Shown piece after piece: positions 31,031-39,852 of a DNA stretch of 64,000 nt (positions within the stretch are counted from its first letter, which is position 1; every line of letters starts with the position of its first letter). Where the stretch lies: contig NZ_NSGG01000003.1 in NCBI RefSeq assembly GCF_002295065.1, positions 310,001 to 374,000 of the forward strand, written 5' to 3'. Origin of the DNA: Mesorhizobium sp. WSM3859. Its GTDB lineage: Bacteria > Pseudomonadota > Alphaproteobacteria > Rhizobiales > Rhizobiaceae. A model generated the notes under the pieces. That model did not search any database and was not told where the DNA came from. It worked only from the letters and a program-made list of their open reading frames with translations. Made by a program: the position numbers and the translations under genes.

Positions 31031-31046
31031 GTCTCTTGTAAGAGAC
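31031..31046. promoter_or_regulatory. Candidate IclR operator
   Basis: GTCTCTTGTAAGAGAC has perfect 7-bp arms around two bases. A related site, with GTATC and GATAC arms around a TCTTGTA core, lies at 31005-31026. Both are between the divergent IclR gene and the ABC importer gene. Confidence 0.5.
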
Positions 31047-31108
31047 AATCGCTGATTGCGATGCGTATTTCTGCTGCATTGGGGAACACACCATCAAAGG
31101 AGGTCGCC

Positions 31109-31981
31109 GTGAACGACACATCCGGCAGACGTGATTTTCTGAAACTGGGAATGGCGGGACTGGCCACCGCCGGCGCGCTCACCGCCATCAGCGCCGAGAA
31201 GGCAGCCGCGCAAGCCGCGTCCGACAGCGTCCTGCGCACCGCGCTCGACCGCGGCAAGCTGATCGTCGGCACCGGCAGCACCAACGCGCCGTGGCATTTC
31301 GAGAACGACGCCGGCGAATTGGTCGGCATGGACATCACCATGGGCCGCATCCTCGCCAAGGGCCTCTTCGACGACCCGACCAAGGTCGAGTTCGTCACCC
31401 AGGACCCGGCGCAGCGCATCCCCAACGTGACGACCAACAAGGTCGACATCACCATCCAGTTCATGACCATGACCGCGCAGCGCTCGCAGCTGATCCATTT
31501 CTCGCGGCCCTACTATGTCGAGGGCGTGGCGCTGCTGACGCTGCCCGGCTCCGAAAACAAGACCTTCGACAAGCTCCTCGCCAATGGCGCCAACACCCGG
31601 GTCTCGATCTTGCAGAATGTCGACGCCGAAAGCTCGGTGCATTTCGCCTTGCCGCAGGCTCAGGTGCTGCAGATCGACACCCAGGCGAACGTGCTGCAAG
31701 CGCTGGAATCCAAGCGAGCCGACGCCGCGGCCGTCGATCTGTCGACCGTGCGCTGGCTCGCCTCGCGCAACCCGGACAAATATTTCGATGCCGGCAAGAG
31801 CTGGTACTCGATGCTTTACGGCGCTGCCGTCCGGCAAGGCGACCTCGATTGGCTGATCTTCGTCAACCAGACCTTCACCATTGCCATGTTCGGCCACGAG
31901 ACGGCGCTCTACGACGCCGCCTTCAAGGAATATTTCGGCCAGGAGCCGCCGCCGCGCCATCCAGGCTTCCCGGTCATCTGA
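31109..31981 (+). CDS. ABC transporter substrate-binding protein, polar amino acid type (Tat signal)
   Basis: This 290-residue periplasmic binding protein has a twin-arginine leader (GRRDFLKLGMAGLATAGALT, then AEKAAAQA). The mature part follows the family-3 binding-protein plan (GKLIVGTGSTNAPWHFENDAG, DITIQFMTMTAQRSQLIHFSRPYYVEG, ALESKRADAAAVDLSTVRWL). The start is GTG at 31109, supported by a strong AAAGGAGG seven bases upstream; longer in-frame starts have none. It captures a polar amino-acid-like solute for the two permeases and ATPase downstream. Tat export suggests folding before translocation. The ligand is unknown. Confidence 0.9.
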   Translation: MNDTSGRRDFLKLGMAGLATAGALTAISAEKAAAQAASDSVLRTALDRGKLIVGTGSTNAPWHFENDAGELVGMDITMGRILAKGLFDDPTKVEFVTQDPAQRIPNVTTNKVDITIQFMTMTAQRSQLIHFSRPYYVEGVALLTLPGSENKTFDKLLANGANTRVSILQNVDAESSVHFALPQAQVLQIDTQANVLQALESKRADAAAVDLSTVRWLASRNPDKYFDAGKSWYSMLYGAAVRQGDLDWLIFVNQTFTIAMFGHETALYDAAFKEYFGQEPPPRHPGFPVI

Positions 31982-32072
31982 CCGAGCCTGCGCCAAACCG
32001 GCGGAGGAGCGCGACAGGCGCTCTTCCGCCTGTTTCTCCTCGACACGGGCCACCCGGGTGACGAATCCTTGA

Positions 32073-32116
32073 GCAATTTCAGGAAAAGTGTGAAGCGGTT
32101 TTCCGTTCGAAATTGC
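32073..32116. repeat. Short palindromic element (GCAATT type), copy 1
   Basis: GCAATTTC and GAAATTGC form perfect 8-bp arms; the interior reads GGAAAAGTGTGAAGCGGTTT. The same element in reverse orientation is at 52234-52276. It lies between the binding-protein and permease genes, where a partial stop to transcription could raise binding-protein yield. Confidence 0.75.
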
Positions 32117-32163
32117 GCCAAAACAAGAGATTGTTCGTCACCGCGGGCCATTGAGACGGACGC

Positions 32164-32829
32164 ATGGGCTATACGCTCAATTTCAACCTGATCTGGCGGC
32201 ATTTCGACAAGCTGTGGGGCGGCTTGCTGCTCAGCCTCGAGCTCGCCGTAATCTCGATCGCCATCGGCATCGTCATCGGGCTGGTGCTGGCGGTCTGGTA
32301 CGTCTCGGCCGGGCGCGTCGTGCGCACGATCATCGCGGCCTATGTCGAATTCATCCGCAACGTGCCGCTGATCCTGCTGGTCTATCTCGTCTTCTACGGT
32401 GTGCCGACCGTCATAGACCTCGCTTACAGCGCGCCCACCTCTTTTGTCGTGACGCTGTCGGTCTATAGCGGCGCTTATCTGGTCGAAGTGTTCCGCTCCG
32501 GCCTGGAAGCCGTGCCGCGCGGCCAGCTCGATGCCGGCAAGGCGATCGGCCTGACGCCGTGGCAGCGCCTGGTCCACGTACGCCTGCCGACGATGCTGCG
32601 CATCACGCTGCCGGCGCTGTCCAACACCTTCATCTCGCTGTTCAAGGACACCTCGATCGCTTCGGTCATCTCCGTGCCCGAGCTGACCTATGGCGCCCAG
32701 TGGATCAACTTCAACACCTTCCGCATCGTCGAGGTCTATCTGGTGACAACGGCGATGTATCTGGTGACCGGCTACGCGCTGCTGTTCGCGCTCAGGCTGG
32801 TCGAACGCCGGTTCAGGGCGGCGCGCTGA
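32164..32829 (+). CDS. Amino acid ABC transporter permease, subunit 1
   Basis: This 221-residue inner-membrane protein of the HisM/GlnP type has about five membrane segments. The EAA loop is visible as AGKAIGLTPWQRLVHVRLPTM, which contacts the ATPase. VEFIRNVPLILLVYLVFYG is the typical N-domain segment of polar amino-acid permeases. Its stop lies two bases before the start of the second permease at 32831, so the pair is translationally linked. It forms a heterodimeric channel with that protein. Confidence 0.95.
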   Translation: MGYTLNFNLIWRHFDKLWGGLLLSLELAVISIAIGIVIGLVLAVWYVSAGRVVRTIIAAYVEFIRNVPLILLVYLVFYGVPTVIDLAYSAPTSFVVTLSVYSGAYLVEVFRSGLEAVPRGQLDAGKAIGLTPWQRLVHVRLPTMLRITLPALSNTFISLFKDTSIASVISVPELTYGAQWINFNTFRIVEVYLVTTAMYLVTGYALLFALRLVERRFRAAR

Positions 32830-32830
32830 G

Positions 32831-33481
32831 ATGCTGAGCCAGATCCTCTACGCCCTGCCGTTCCTTGCCGAAGGCTTCGCTGTGACCTTGTGGGTCTCGC
32901 TGCTGGTCGTGGTCCTGTCTTTGATTGCGGGCGTCCTGCTGGGCGTCGGCCTCGTCTATGGGCCGGCGCCGCTGCGTTGGGCGGTGCGCATTTTCTCGGA
33001 CACCATCCGCGGCATCCCGATCCTGGTGCTGATGTTCTTCGTCTACTACGGCCTGCCCGCGGTCGGACTGCATCTGCAGTCCTTCTGGGCGGCGGTGCTG
33101 GCGCTCACGCTGTTCAAGACGGCGCAGGTCGTCGAATATGTGCGCGGCGCCGTCGCGTCGATACCGAAAGGCCAGTCGGAAGCGGCGATGGCGATCGGCC
33201 TCACCTTCCGCCAGCGCCTCACCTCGGTCATCTTCCCGCAGGCCTTCCGCCGCTTCCTGCCGCCCTGGATCAACGGCGTCACCGATGCCGTCAAGGGCAG
33301 CGCCCTGGTCTCGCTGCTCGGCATCACCGACCTCATGCAGGCGGTCAACCAGGTCATCGGCCGCACCTATGAGGCGATGCCGCTCTATATCCTCGGCGCC
33401 CTGATCTATTTCGCCGTCAACTACGCGCTTTCCTACGCCAGCCGCATGCTGGAACGGCGCTTCGCCTTCATCCGGGACTAA
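32831..33481 (+). CDS. Amino acid ABC transporter permease, subunit 2
   Basis: This 216-residue partner permease has DTIRGIPILVLMFFVYYGLP in the N domain and an EAA loop (EAAMAIGLTFRQRLTSVIFP). It is homologous to but distinct from the preceding permease, as in heterodimeric polar-amino-acid importers. Four bases separate its stop from the ATPase gene. The Arg-rich end (SRMLERRFAFIRD) matches that of subunit 1 (LRLVERRFRAAR). Confidence 0.95.
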   Translation: MLSQILYALPFLAEGFAVTLWVSLLVVVLSLIAGVLLGVGLVYGPAPLRWAVRIFSDTIRGIPILVLMFFVYYGLPAVGLHLQSFWAAVLALTLFKTAQVVEYVRGAVASIPKGQSEAAMAIGLTFRQRLTSVIFPQAFRRFLPPWINGVTDAVKGSALVSLLGITDLMQAVNQVIGRTYEAMPLYILGALIYFAVNYALSYASRMLERRFAFIRD

Positions 33482-33485
33482 CGCC

Positions 33486-34280
33486 ATGGCCACCAGCTCC
33501 AACAACAGCCCAGCGCTTCTCGAGATCGCCGAGGTCTCGAAATCCTTCGGCCCGGTCGCGGTGTTGCGCTCGGTCAGCCTGCAGGTCGCCAAGGGCGAGG
33601 TGGTCACCATCATCGGCCCGTCCGGCAGCGGCAAGACCACGCTTTTGCGCTGCGTCAACTTCCTCGAAAGCTATGATTCGGGGTCGATCCGCATCGACGG
33701 CAAGGAAGTCGGATACCGTGACGCGGCGACGCGCCAGCGCCGCAGCGAGCGCGATTTGGCGGCCATGCGCGCTGAAACCGGCATGGTGTTCCAGAGCTTC
33801 AACCTCTTCCCGCATCTGACCGCCGCCGGCAACATCATGCTCGGCCTCACCAAGGTGCGCGGCAAGGGCAGTGCCGAGGCCCGCGCCATCGCCGAGCACT
33901 GGCTGGCTCGCGTCGGCCTCGCCCACAAGGCCGACAGCCTTCCGGCGGAGCTCTCCGGCGGCCAGCAGCAGCGCGTCGGCATTGCCCGCGCCGTCGCCAT
34001 GGAACCGAAAATCCTGCTGCTCGACGAGATCACCTCGGCGCTCGACCCCGAGCTCGTGGGCGAGGTGCTGGCCGTGGTGAAAAGCCTTGCCGAGGACGGC
34101 ATGACCATGGTGATGGTGACGCATGAAATGGCCTTCGCCCGCGACGCCTCCAGCCGCATCGTCTTCATGGCCGATGGCGGCGTCTCGGCCGTTGGGCCGC
34201 CGAAGGAGGTCCTTGCCGCGGAGACCACCAATGAGCGGCTGCGCACCTTCCTGGCGCGTTTCCGCGCCTCGCATTTCTGA
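33486..34280 (+). CDS. Amino acid ABC transporter ATP-binding protein
   Basis: This 264-residue nucleotide-binding subunit has Walker A GPSGSGKTT, a Q-loop (GMVFQSFNLFPHLTAAGNI), signature LSGGQQQR, Walker B ILLLDEITSALD and the switch His in VMVTHEM. It belongs to the GlnQ/HisP group that energises polar amino-acid uptake. It completes the importer encoded from 31109. A RidA-family gene follows after 37 bp. Confidence 0.96.
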   Translation: MATSSNNSPALLEIAEVSKSFGPVAVLRSVSLQVAKGEVVTIIGPSGSGKTTLLRCVNFLESYDSGSIRIDGKEVGYRDAATRQRRSERDLAAMRAETGMVFQSFNLFPHLTAAGNIMLGLTKVRGKGSAEARAIAEHWLARVGLAHKADSLPAELSGGQQQRVGIARAVAMEPKILLLDEITSALDPELVGEVLAVVKSLAEDGMTMVMVTHEMAFARDASSRIVFMADGGVSAVGPPKEVLAAETTNERLRTFLARFRASHF

Positions 34281-34317
34281 AAGCGGATGGCTCTCGCCAT
34301 CCAAGGAGTACCCTTCC

Positions 34318-34779
34318 ATGTCGCCTTACGAACGGCTCGCCGAACTCGGCCTGACCCTGCCCGAGCCGCCGACACCCATCGCCAATTTCGTCACCCATGC
34401 CGAGAGCGGCCGTCTGATCTTCCTTTCGGGCCAGGGACCGCTGCGCGCTGACGGCACGCTGTGCACCGGCAAGGTCGGCGACAACGTCACCGTGGAGCAG
34501 GCTTATGAGCATGCCCGCCTTACCGGCCTCAACCTGCTTGCCGTCATGCATGCGGCGGCGGGCGACCTCGGCCGCATCGTGCGCGTGGTGAAGTTGCTCG
34601 GCTTCGTCAACGCAACCCCGACCTTCAGCGACCACCCGAAGGTGGTCAACGGCTGCTCGGACCTTTTCGCCGATGTCTTCGACAAGATCGGCGGCCATGC
34701 CCGCTCGGCGATCGGCGTCGGCTCGCTGCCTGGCAACATCACCGTCGAAATCGAAGCGGTCGTCGAGATCGCCGCCTGA
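34318..34779 (+). CDS. RidA family protein (YjgF/YER057c/UK114)
   Basis: This 153-residue RidA-superfamily protein belongs to the longer subgroup (about 150 residues) rather than archetypal RidA (about 130). Motifs are LIFLSGQGPLRADGTLCTGKVG, TGLNLLAVMHAAAGDLGRIV, and GHARSAIGVGSLPGNITVEIE, where the Arg normally binding the substrate carboxylate is present. RidA hydrolyses reactive enamine/imine products of PLP enzymes. It lies between an amino-acid importer and a PLP enzyme, which fits that role. CAAGGAGT precedes the ATG. Confidence 0.92.
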   Translation: MSPYERLAELGLTLPEPPTPIANFVTHAESGRLIFLSGQGPLRADGTLCTGKVGDNVTVEQAYEHARLTGLNLLAVMHAAAGDLGRIVRVVKLLGFVNATPTFSDHPKVVNGCSDLFADVFDKIGGHARSAIGVGSLPGNITVEIEAVVEIAA

Positions 34780-34797
34780 CTAACGGAGTCCACTCAC

Positions 34798-36003
34798 ATG
34801 AAAACCTATTCCGGCGCCGGCTCCAACACCACCATCCGCGAGCGCCTGGGGCTGAGACCCATCATCAATGTCTCGGGCACGATGACGGCGTTGGGTGCTT
34901 CGATCATCGTGCCCGAGGCGATCAGCGCCATGGCTGAGATGGCCTCGCAATGGGTGGAGATGGACGATCTGCAGCGCGCAGCGAGCGCGGTCGTCGCCCG
35001 TCTCACCGGCGGTGAGGCCGGCTTCATAACCGCCTGCTGCGCCTCAGGCATCACCATGGCGATCGCCGGCGCGATGACCGGCACCAACCTTCTGGCAGTC
35101 GAGCGGCTGCCGGACGACACGGAAGGGCTGAAGTCGGAAGTCGTGATCCAGCTTGGCCACATCGTCAACTATGGCGCGCCCATCGACCAGTCGATCCGCG
35201 TCGCCGGCGCCAAGGTCATTCCGGCCGGCACCGTCAGCGTCACGCAGGACTACCATGTGCGCGAGGCAATCAATGAGCGCACGGCGGCGGCTCTCTACGT
35301 CGTCGCCCACCATACGGTGCAGTACGGCATGCTTTCGCTGGAGGAGTTCTGCGAGATCTGTCATGCCAAAAAAATTCCGGTGATCGTCGACGCCGCCTCG
35401 GAATATGATCTGCGCAGCTTTCTGGCGCGCGGCGCCGACATCGTCGTCTATAGCGGCCACAAATTCTTGAGCGGCCCGACCAGCGGCATCGTCACCGGCC
35501 GAAAGGATCTGGTGCGCGCCGCCTATCTGCAGAATCGCGGCGTGGCCCGCGCGATGAAGATCGGCAAGGAAAGCATCGCCGGCACCATGGCGGCGCTCGA
35601 CGCCTGGGAAAAGCGCGACCATGCCGGCATCCGCCAGCGCGAGGAGGCGGCGCTCAATCTGTGGAAGGACGCGGTCCAGGGCATTCCGGGTATCAATGCG
35701 CAGATCATTCCCGACCCGACCAACAACCCTCTCGATCGCCTGCAGGTGTTCGTACGCCCGGAGAGCCGCTTCACGGCTGCCGGACTTGCCTCCGCGCTCG
35801 CTGCCGGCTCGCCGCCGATCATCGTGCGCAATCACGAGGTCGAGCGCGGCCATTTCTTCCTCGACCCTTGCAATTTGCATCCAGGCGAGGCGGAGATCGT
35901 GGCCGAGCGGCTGCGCGCGGTGCTGACGGCGAAGGACCGGCCGGCTGACGCGATGAAAGTGGCGCGCAAGGATTCGTCGGGCGCGCTGCGCTGGCCGGAT
36001 TAA
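34798..36003 (+). CDS. SelA-fold PLP-dependent enzyme (aminotransferase class V / ammonia-lyase-like)
   Basis: This 401-residue PLP enzyme of the L-seryl-tRNA(Sec) selenium transferase-like group includes D-glucosaminate-6-phosphate ammonia-lyase and related lyases. [15 protein letters not shown] contains the PLP Schiff-base Lys222; [12 protein letters not shown] supplies the Asp that contacts the pyridine nitrogen. The start ([20 protein letters not shown]) is typical of this group. It is not SelA itself because no selenium genes are present and the N-terminal RNA-binding domain is missing. It is the last gene of the importer-RidA unit and probably deaminates or eliminates the imported amino compound. 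Confidence 0.85.
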   Translation: MKTYSGAGSNTTIRERLGLRPIINVSGTMTALGASIIVPEAISAMAEMASQWVEMDDLQRAASAVVARLTGGEAGFITACCASGITMAIAGAMTGTNLLAVERLPDDTEGLKSEVVIQLGHIVNYGAPIDQSIRVAGAKVIPAGTVSVTQDYHVREAINERTAAALYVVAHHTVQYGMLSLEEFCEICHAKKIPVIVDAASEYDLRSFLARGADIVVYSGHKFLSGPTSGIVTGRKDLVRAAYLQNRGVARAMKIGKESIAGTMAALDAWEKRDHAGIRQREEAALNLWKDAVQGIPGINAQIIPDPTNNPLDRLQVFVRPESRFTAAGLASALAAGSPPIIVRNHEVERGHFFLDPCNLHPGEAEIVAERLRAVLTAKDRPADAMKVARKDSSGALRWPD

Positions 36004-36079
36004 GCCGCGCAGCCTCGACAATCCTTGCGGCTATCGGCGAATTCCGCTAAGGCGCGCCTTTGCCGCCGGGAGCGAAACA

Positions 36080-36577
36080 TTGACCGATCAGCGTGCCGAC
36101 GTCGCCATCATCATGGGCAGCCAGTCCGACTGGGCGACGATGCGCCAGGCGGCCGAAACCCTGGATGCGCTGGGCATCCCGCACAAAAGGCTGATCGTCT
36201 CGGCGCATCGCACCCCCGACCGCCTCTATGAGTTCGCCAAGGGCGCCAAGGCGGCCGGTTACAAGGTGATCATCGCCGGCGCCGGCGGCGCGGCGCATCT
36301 GCCCGGCATGACGGCGGCGATGACGCCGCTGCCTGTCTTCGGCGTTCCGGTCGAATCCAAGGCGCTGTCCGGCCAGGATTCGCTGCTCTCCATCGTGCAG
36401 ATGCCGGCCGGCATCCCGGTCGGTACACTGGCGATCGGCAAGGCCGGCGCGGCCAATGCCGCGCTTCTCGCCGCGGCGGTGCTGGCGCTCAACGACGACA
36501 AGCTCGCCGCCCGGCTCGACGCCTGGCGTTCGGCGCAGACCGCCAAGGTCGCCACCGAGCCCACGGACGCGCCGTGA
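36080..36577 (+). CDS. purE: 5-(carboxyamino)imidazole ribonucleotide mutase
   Basis: This 165-residue class I PurE converts N5-CAIR to CAIR in purine synthesis. Conserved features are [23 protein letters not shown] with the catalytic His, and [12 protein letters not shown]. The start is TTG at 36080 with GGGAG upstream; the first internal ATG would remove part of the conserved MGSQSDW strand. The stop overlaps the GTG start of purK, so the two are translationally coupled. Confidence 0.96.
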   Translation: MTDQRADVAIIMGSQSDWATMRQAAETLDALGIPHKRLIVSAHRTPDRLYEFAKGAKAAGYKVIIAGAGGAAHLPGMTAAMTPLPVFGVPVESKALSGQDSLLSIVQMPAGIPVGTLAIGKAGAANAALLAAAVLALNDDKLAARLDAWRSAQTAKVATEPTDAP

Positions 36578-37650
36578 GCCTGGCGCCCGGATCGACCATC
36601 GGCATCATCGGCGGCGGCCAACTCGGCCGCATGCTGGCGATGGCTGCCGCCCGCCTCGGCTATCGCATCGTCGTCCTGGAGCCCCAGGCCGACTGCCCGG
36701 CGGCCCAGGTCGCCAACCGGCAGATCGTCGCCGCCTATGACGATCCGGCGGCGCTTGCCGAGCTCGCTGTCGCCAGCGCCGTCGTCACCTACGAATTCGA
36801 GAATGTCCCGGTCGGCGCCGCCGAAACGCTGGCGGCGAGGGTTCCGGTCTATCCGCCGGCCCGCGCGCTCGAGGTGGCGCAGGATCGCGTCACCGAGAAA
36901 AGCTTTTTGAACGGCATCGGCATTCCCACAGCCGAATTCCGCTCGGTCGACAATGACGGCCAGCTCACCGAGGCATTAAGGACGTTCAACGGCAGCGGCG
37001 TGCTGAAGACCCGCCGCATGGGCTATGACGGCAAAGGCCAGCGCGTCTTCCGCAACATGGAAACGGGCTGCTTTGCCGGTACCTGCGAGGCAATGGGCAA
37101 TGTGCCGCTGATCCTGGAATCGCTCGTCGCTTTCGAGCGCGAGATTTCGGTGATCGCCGCGCGCGGTCTCGACGGAACTGTCGCCGCTTTCGACCCGGCC
37201 GAGAATGTCCATCGCGAAGGCATATTGCGCAGCTCGACCTTGCCGGCGACCATCCGCCCGCAAACGGCTGCCGCCGCCAAGGACGCGGCATCGAAAATCC
37301 TCGCCGCGCTCGACTATGTCGGCGTTATCGGCGTCGAGTTCTTCGCGCTTGCCGATGGCTCGCTCCTAGCCAACGAGCTGGCGCCGCGCGTGCACAATTC
37401 CGGCCACTGGACGGAGGCCGCCTGCGTCGTCTCGCAATTCGAGCAGCATATCCGCGCCATCGCTGGCCTGCCGCTGGGCTCGCCTGCCCGGCATTCCGAT
37501 TGCGTGATGGAAAACCTGATCGGCGACGACATGCTGAAAGTGCCGGAGCTGCTCGCCGAGCCCGACCTGATGCTGCATCTCTACGGCAAGGCCGAGTCGC
37601 GACCCGGCCGCAAGATGGGCCATTTCACGCGCCTCATCAGGAAGCCATAA
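36574..37650 (+). CDS. purK: 5-(carboxyamino)imidazole ribonucleotide synthase
   Basis: This 358-residue ATP-grasp enzyme carboxylates AIR to N5-CAIR, the substrate of PurE. The N terminus shows [20 protein letters not shown]; the ATP-grasp region includes [13 protein letters not shown] and [28 protein letters not shown]. The start is GTG at 36574 inside the purE stop (GTGA). The convergent lprI-like gene ends 4 bp beyond its stop. Confidence 0.96.
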   Translation: MSLAPGSTIGIIGGGQLGRMLAMAAARLGYRIVVLEPQADCPAAQVANRQIVAAYDDPAALAELAVASAVVTYEFENVPVGAAETLAARVPVYPPARALEVAQDRVTEKSFLNGIGIPTAEFRSVDNDGQLTEALRTFNGSGVLKTRRMGYDGKGQRVFRNMETGCFAGTCEAMGNVPLILESLVAFEREISVIAARGLDGTVAAFDPAENVHREGILRSSTLPATIRPQTAAAAKDAASKILAALDYVGVIGVEFFALADGSLLANELAPRVHNSGHWTEAACVVSQFEQHIRAIAGLPLGSPARHSDCVMENLIGDDMLKVPELLAEPDLMLHLYGKAESRPGRKMGHFTRLIRKP

Positions 37651-37654
37651 CGCT

Positions 37655-38080
37655 CTATTGCATATCCTGGTCGTCGCTGCCCGCGTCGGAGTCGGCACAG
37701 CTCGGATCGCTCAGCTTGCAGTTGGCCTCGGAGGAGAGCTGCTTTATGCGCTCGGTGGTGAGCTTTGTCAGGCACAGCGACACCTCCATCGGATGAATGG
37801 AGCCACCTTCGCTGTCGGCGGTCGAATAAGTGCATTCGGCGTCACGAAAGGCGATCCAAGCGCGCTGCGCCGTCTGCAGCAGCTTGTTCGAGGCCTGATC
37901 GTCGCTGCTGACGATATTCTTATAGACGGCGTTGAGCTTGGCATCGGCCGCCTGATAGTCGGCATCCGCGCAGATGTTAAGCATCGACTGGCTGTCGTTG
38001 TTGCGGTCGCACTCCTCGGCAAAGGCTGCCGGGGCGGTCGCCAGGAGAACAACACAGGCGGACAGAAAAAGACTGCGCAT
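37655..38080 (-). CDS. LprI-like lysozyme inhibitor family (DUF1311) exported protein
   Basis: This 141-residue protein has a signal peptide ([20 protein letters not shown]). The mature region carries the DUF1311 pattern: [38 protein letters not shown] and [13 protein letters not shown], with several Cys that could form disulfides. The family includes proteins annotated as lysozyme inhibitor LprI. The C terminus is acidic ([15 protein letters not shown]). It is convergent with purK. A role in resisting host or bacterial lysozyme is inference. Confidence 0.88.
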   Translation of the reverse strand: MRSLFLSACVVLLATAPAAFAEECDRNNDSQSMLNICADADYQAADAKLNAVYKNIVSSDDQASNKLLQTAQRAWIAFRDAECTYSTADSEGGSIHPMEVSLCLTKLTTERIKQLSSEANCKLSDPSCADSDAGSDDQDMQ

Positions 38081-38208
38081 GGGGATCTCCAGTCGCTTGG
38101 GCGTGGGTCACCGTCCCAGTCGCCCTTGAGTCGCGCAATGCCGCGCCGCCGGGATGGCAAATATTTGATATGCCGCGTCCCTTGTGGCATTCGGGCGCGC
38201 GCATGTGG

Positions 38209-38237
38209 TTGACACGGACAACACTCCTCGTTTATGA
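38209..38237 (+). promoter_or_regulatory. Sigma-70-type promoter for rpmJ
   Basis: TTGACA at 38209-38214 and TTATGA at 38232-38237 are separated by exactly 17 bp, close to the housekeeping consensus. Transcription would begin about 75 bp before the L36 start codon. Confidence 0.7.
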
Positions 38238-38251
38238 GCCACGCCAAGTTC

Positions 38252-38280
38252 AAAGGCGCGCTTTTTCCGGGCGCGCCTTT
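38252..38280 (+). promoter_or_regulatory. Leader hairpin upstream of rpmJ
   Basis: AAAGGCGCG and CGCGCCTTT are perfect arms around an 11-base T-rich loop, located in the predicted 5' leader of the L36 mRNA. It could be an attenuator-like or autoregulatory structure; this is inference. Confidence 0.45.
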
Positions 38281-38322
38281 AAAATTCGGCCCGGGACGGG
38301 CCCTGACCGAACAGGCAAGACC

Positions 38323-38448
38323 ATGAAGATCAAGAATTCGCTCAAGGCGCTCAAGGCGCGTCACCGCGACAACCGGCTGGTTCGCCGCAAGGGACGCATC
38401 TACATCATCAATAAGACCGCTCCGCGCTACAAGGCGCGCCAGGGCTGA
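38323..38448 (+). CDS. rpmJ: 50S ribosomal protein L36 (zinc-free type)
   Basis: This 41-residue basic protein contains [20 protein letters not shown] and [20 protein letters not shown]. It is the alternative L36 lacking the Cys/His zinc ligands of the standard form, as is usual in Alphaproteobacteria. It is preceded by a near-consensus promoter and a leader hairpin. Confidence 0.95.
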   Translation: MKIKNSLKALKARHRDNRLVRRKGRIYIINKTAPRYKARQG

Positions 38449-38465
38449 CCCTTGCTCGCGGCTTA

Positions 38466-38514
38466 GTGCATCTCGCCCAAACGTGCCAAGCGGTTTTGGG
38501 TGGACGACATGCAC
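38466..38514. repeat. Short palindromic element (GTGCAT type)
   Basis: GTGCAT and ATGCAC ends enclose CGCCCAAA and TTTTGGGTGGACGA stretches, giving an interrupted hairpin 17 bp downstream of rpmJ. It may serve as the rpmJ 3' hairpin. From memory, similar elements occur in other rhizobia. Confidence 0.65.
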
Positions 38515-38612
38515 CAGCGAGGCCGCGCCGCGCTGATGTCGGGTGCCGGTTCGCCGGCCCTTTCACGCTAAAATCACTTTGACGATCCGCCGTCCGGGAT
38601 TAGATTCCGGCG

Positions 38613-39233
38613 ATGCGGATTCGTTTTGCATTTCTCACCGCCCTTTTGCTGTCCGGCGCAGCTTTGCCTGCGGAAGCAGAAACGGTGCCGGGCGCGCTGC
38701 CTCCAGATGCCGCGCCACCCGCCACGACACTGCCGCCGGCCGCGCCGACCAGGCAGGGCCGCCTCGACCAGCTGTTCACCGAGTTGAAGCGCGAGCGCAA
38801 TGAAAAGGCGGCCGAGCGCATCGCCGGCCGCATCTGGAGCGAATGGAACCAGTCGGCCAGCGCCTCGATCGACCTGATGATGCAATGGGCGCAAAAGGCG
38901 ACGGAAGACCAGAAATTCGACGTCGCGCTCGATTTCCTCGACCAAGTCGTGACCTTGCAGCCCGACTACGCCGAAGGCTGGAACCGGCGCGCCACCGTGC
39001 ATTTCCTGATGAAGAATTACGGGAAGTCGATGGCCGACATCGACCGCACCCTGCAGCTTGAACCGCGTCATTTCGGCGCGCTCTCGGGCCTCGCCCAGAT
39101 CATGACCGAGACCGGCCACAAGCAGTCGGCACTGGAGGCCTGGCAAAAGGTGCTGGCGATCTATCCGATGATGCGCAGCGCCCAGGACCAGGTTTCGACG
39201 CTTTCGGAAGAACTCGCCGGCGAGGGCATCTGA
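38613..39233 (+). CDS. Exported tetratricopeptide repeat protein
   Basis: This 206-residue protein has a signal peptide (RIRFAFLTALLLSGAALPAEA) and a Pro/Ala-rich linker (residues 25-45). At least three TPR-like helical units follow, e.g. QKFDVALDFLDQVVTLQPDY, KNYGKSMADIDRTLQLEPRH and GHKQSALEAWQKVLAIYPMM. The TPR fold mediates protein-protein contacts, here probably in the periplasm. The partner is unknown. It is convergent with an HxlR regulator gene. Confidence 0.9.
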   Translation: MRIRFAFLTALLLSGAALPAEAETVPGALPPDAAPPATTLPPAAPTRQGRLDQLFTELKRERNEKAAERIAGRIWSEWNQSASASIDLMMQWAQKATEDQKFDVALDFLDQVVTLQPDYAEGWNRRATVHFLMKNYGKSMADIDRTLQLEPRHFGALSGLAQIMTETGHKQSALEAWQKVLAIYPMMRSAQDQVSTLSEELAGEGI

Positions 39234-39297
39234 CGCGCTTAGGTGCGTCCCTTCATCTTAAATCGCGGCGCGCTGAACCGGATGCGCGCAACGCGCT

Positions 39298-39831
39298 TCA
39301 AGCTTCTGTTTTGATGTGGCGAAGTTCCTCAGCCTTGCGCTCGACGACGGCCTCATAAGCGGCCCGCAACTGCTGGCGCACGGTCGGCGTGCCCGACGGT
39401 GTCCTTGAAGGCGCACCCAGATGCTCATGGCGCAACTCGTCCATGAATTGCTCCCATAGCGGCGGGCCGCCCTTTTCGAGCAGTTCGGCGCGAATCGACA
39501 GTTCTTCCGTGACCGGAAGCCAGACGCGTCCCCAGGCGCCGAGCTGCGCCATGATCGGGACGAGCGTGATCGCCATCTCGGTCAGGCTGTAGATCGCCTT
39601 CTGCTTGTGGCTGGGGTCGTCGGCCTTGGTCAGCAGACCGAGCGCCATCAGCCGCTTCAGCCGGTCGGCCAGGATGTTGGATGCGATGCCCTCCAGCGAG
39701 AAGTTGAGCAACTCGCGAAAATGGCGCCGGCCACCAAAGATCATGTCGCGCAGGATGATCAGGCTCCAGCGGTCGCCAAAAACCTCGAGCGACAGATTGA
39801 TCGGGCAACCGGACCGGCGGTCGATGTTCAT
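39298..39831 (-). CDS. HxlR family transcriptional regulator
   Basis: This 177-residue protein carries an HxlR winged helix: CPINLSLEVFGDRWSLIILR, the Cys commonly involved in redox or electrophile sensing, then FRELLNFSLEGIASNILADR and LVPIMAQLGAWG. The C-terminal extension beyond residue 110 is longer than in the smallest members. The ATG at 39831 has TGGAGA upstream. It is divergent from a hydrolase gene, and the 88-bp gap contains strong palindromes likely to be its operators. Confidence 0.92.
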   Translation of the reverse strand: MNIDRRSGCPINLSLEVFGDRWSLIILRDMIFGGRRHFRELLNFSLEGIASNILADRLKRLMALGLLTKADDPSHKQKAIYSLTEMAITLVPIMAQLGAWGRVWLPVTEELSIRAELLEKGGPPLWEQFMDELRHEHLGAPSRTPSGTPTVRQQLRAAYEAVVERKAEELRHIKTEA

Positions 39832-39852
39832 GGCAGTCTCCAGAAAAACCAG

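Noticed and set aside
34798..36003. True SelA (selenocysteine synthase)
   Set aside because: The PLP fold matches but no selB, selC or selD gene is nearby and the N-terminal domain is absent; the importer/RidA context fits a catabolic lyase better.
36004..36079. Riboswitch upstream of purE
   Set aside because: Only 76 bases separate the genes and no purine aptamer features are visible.
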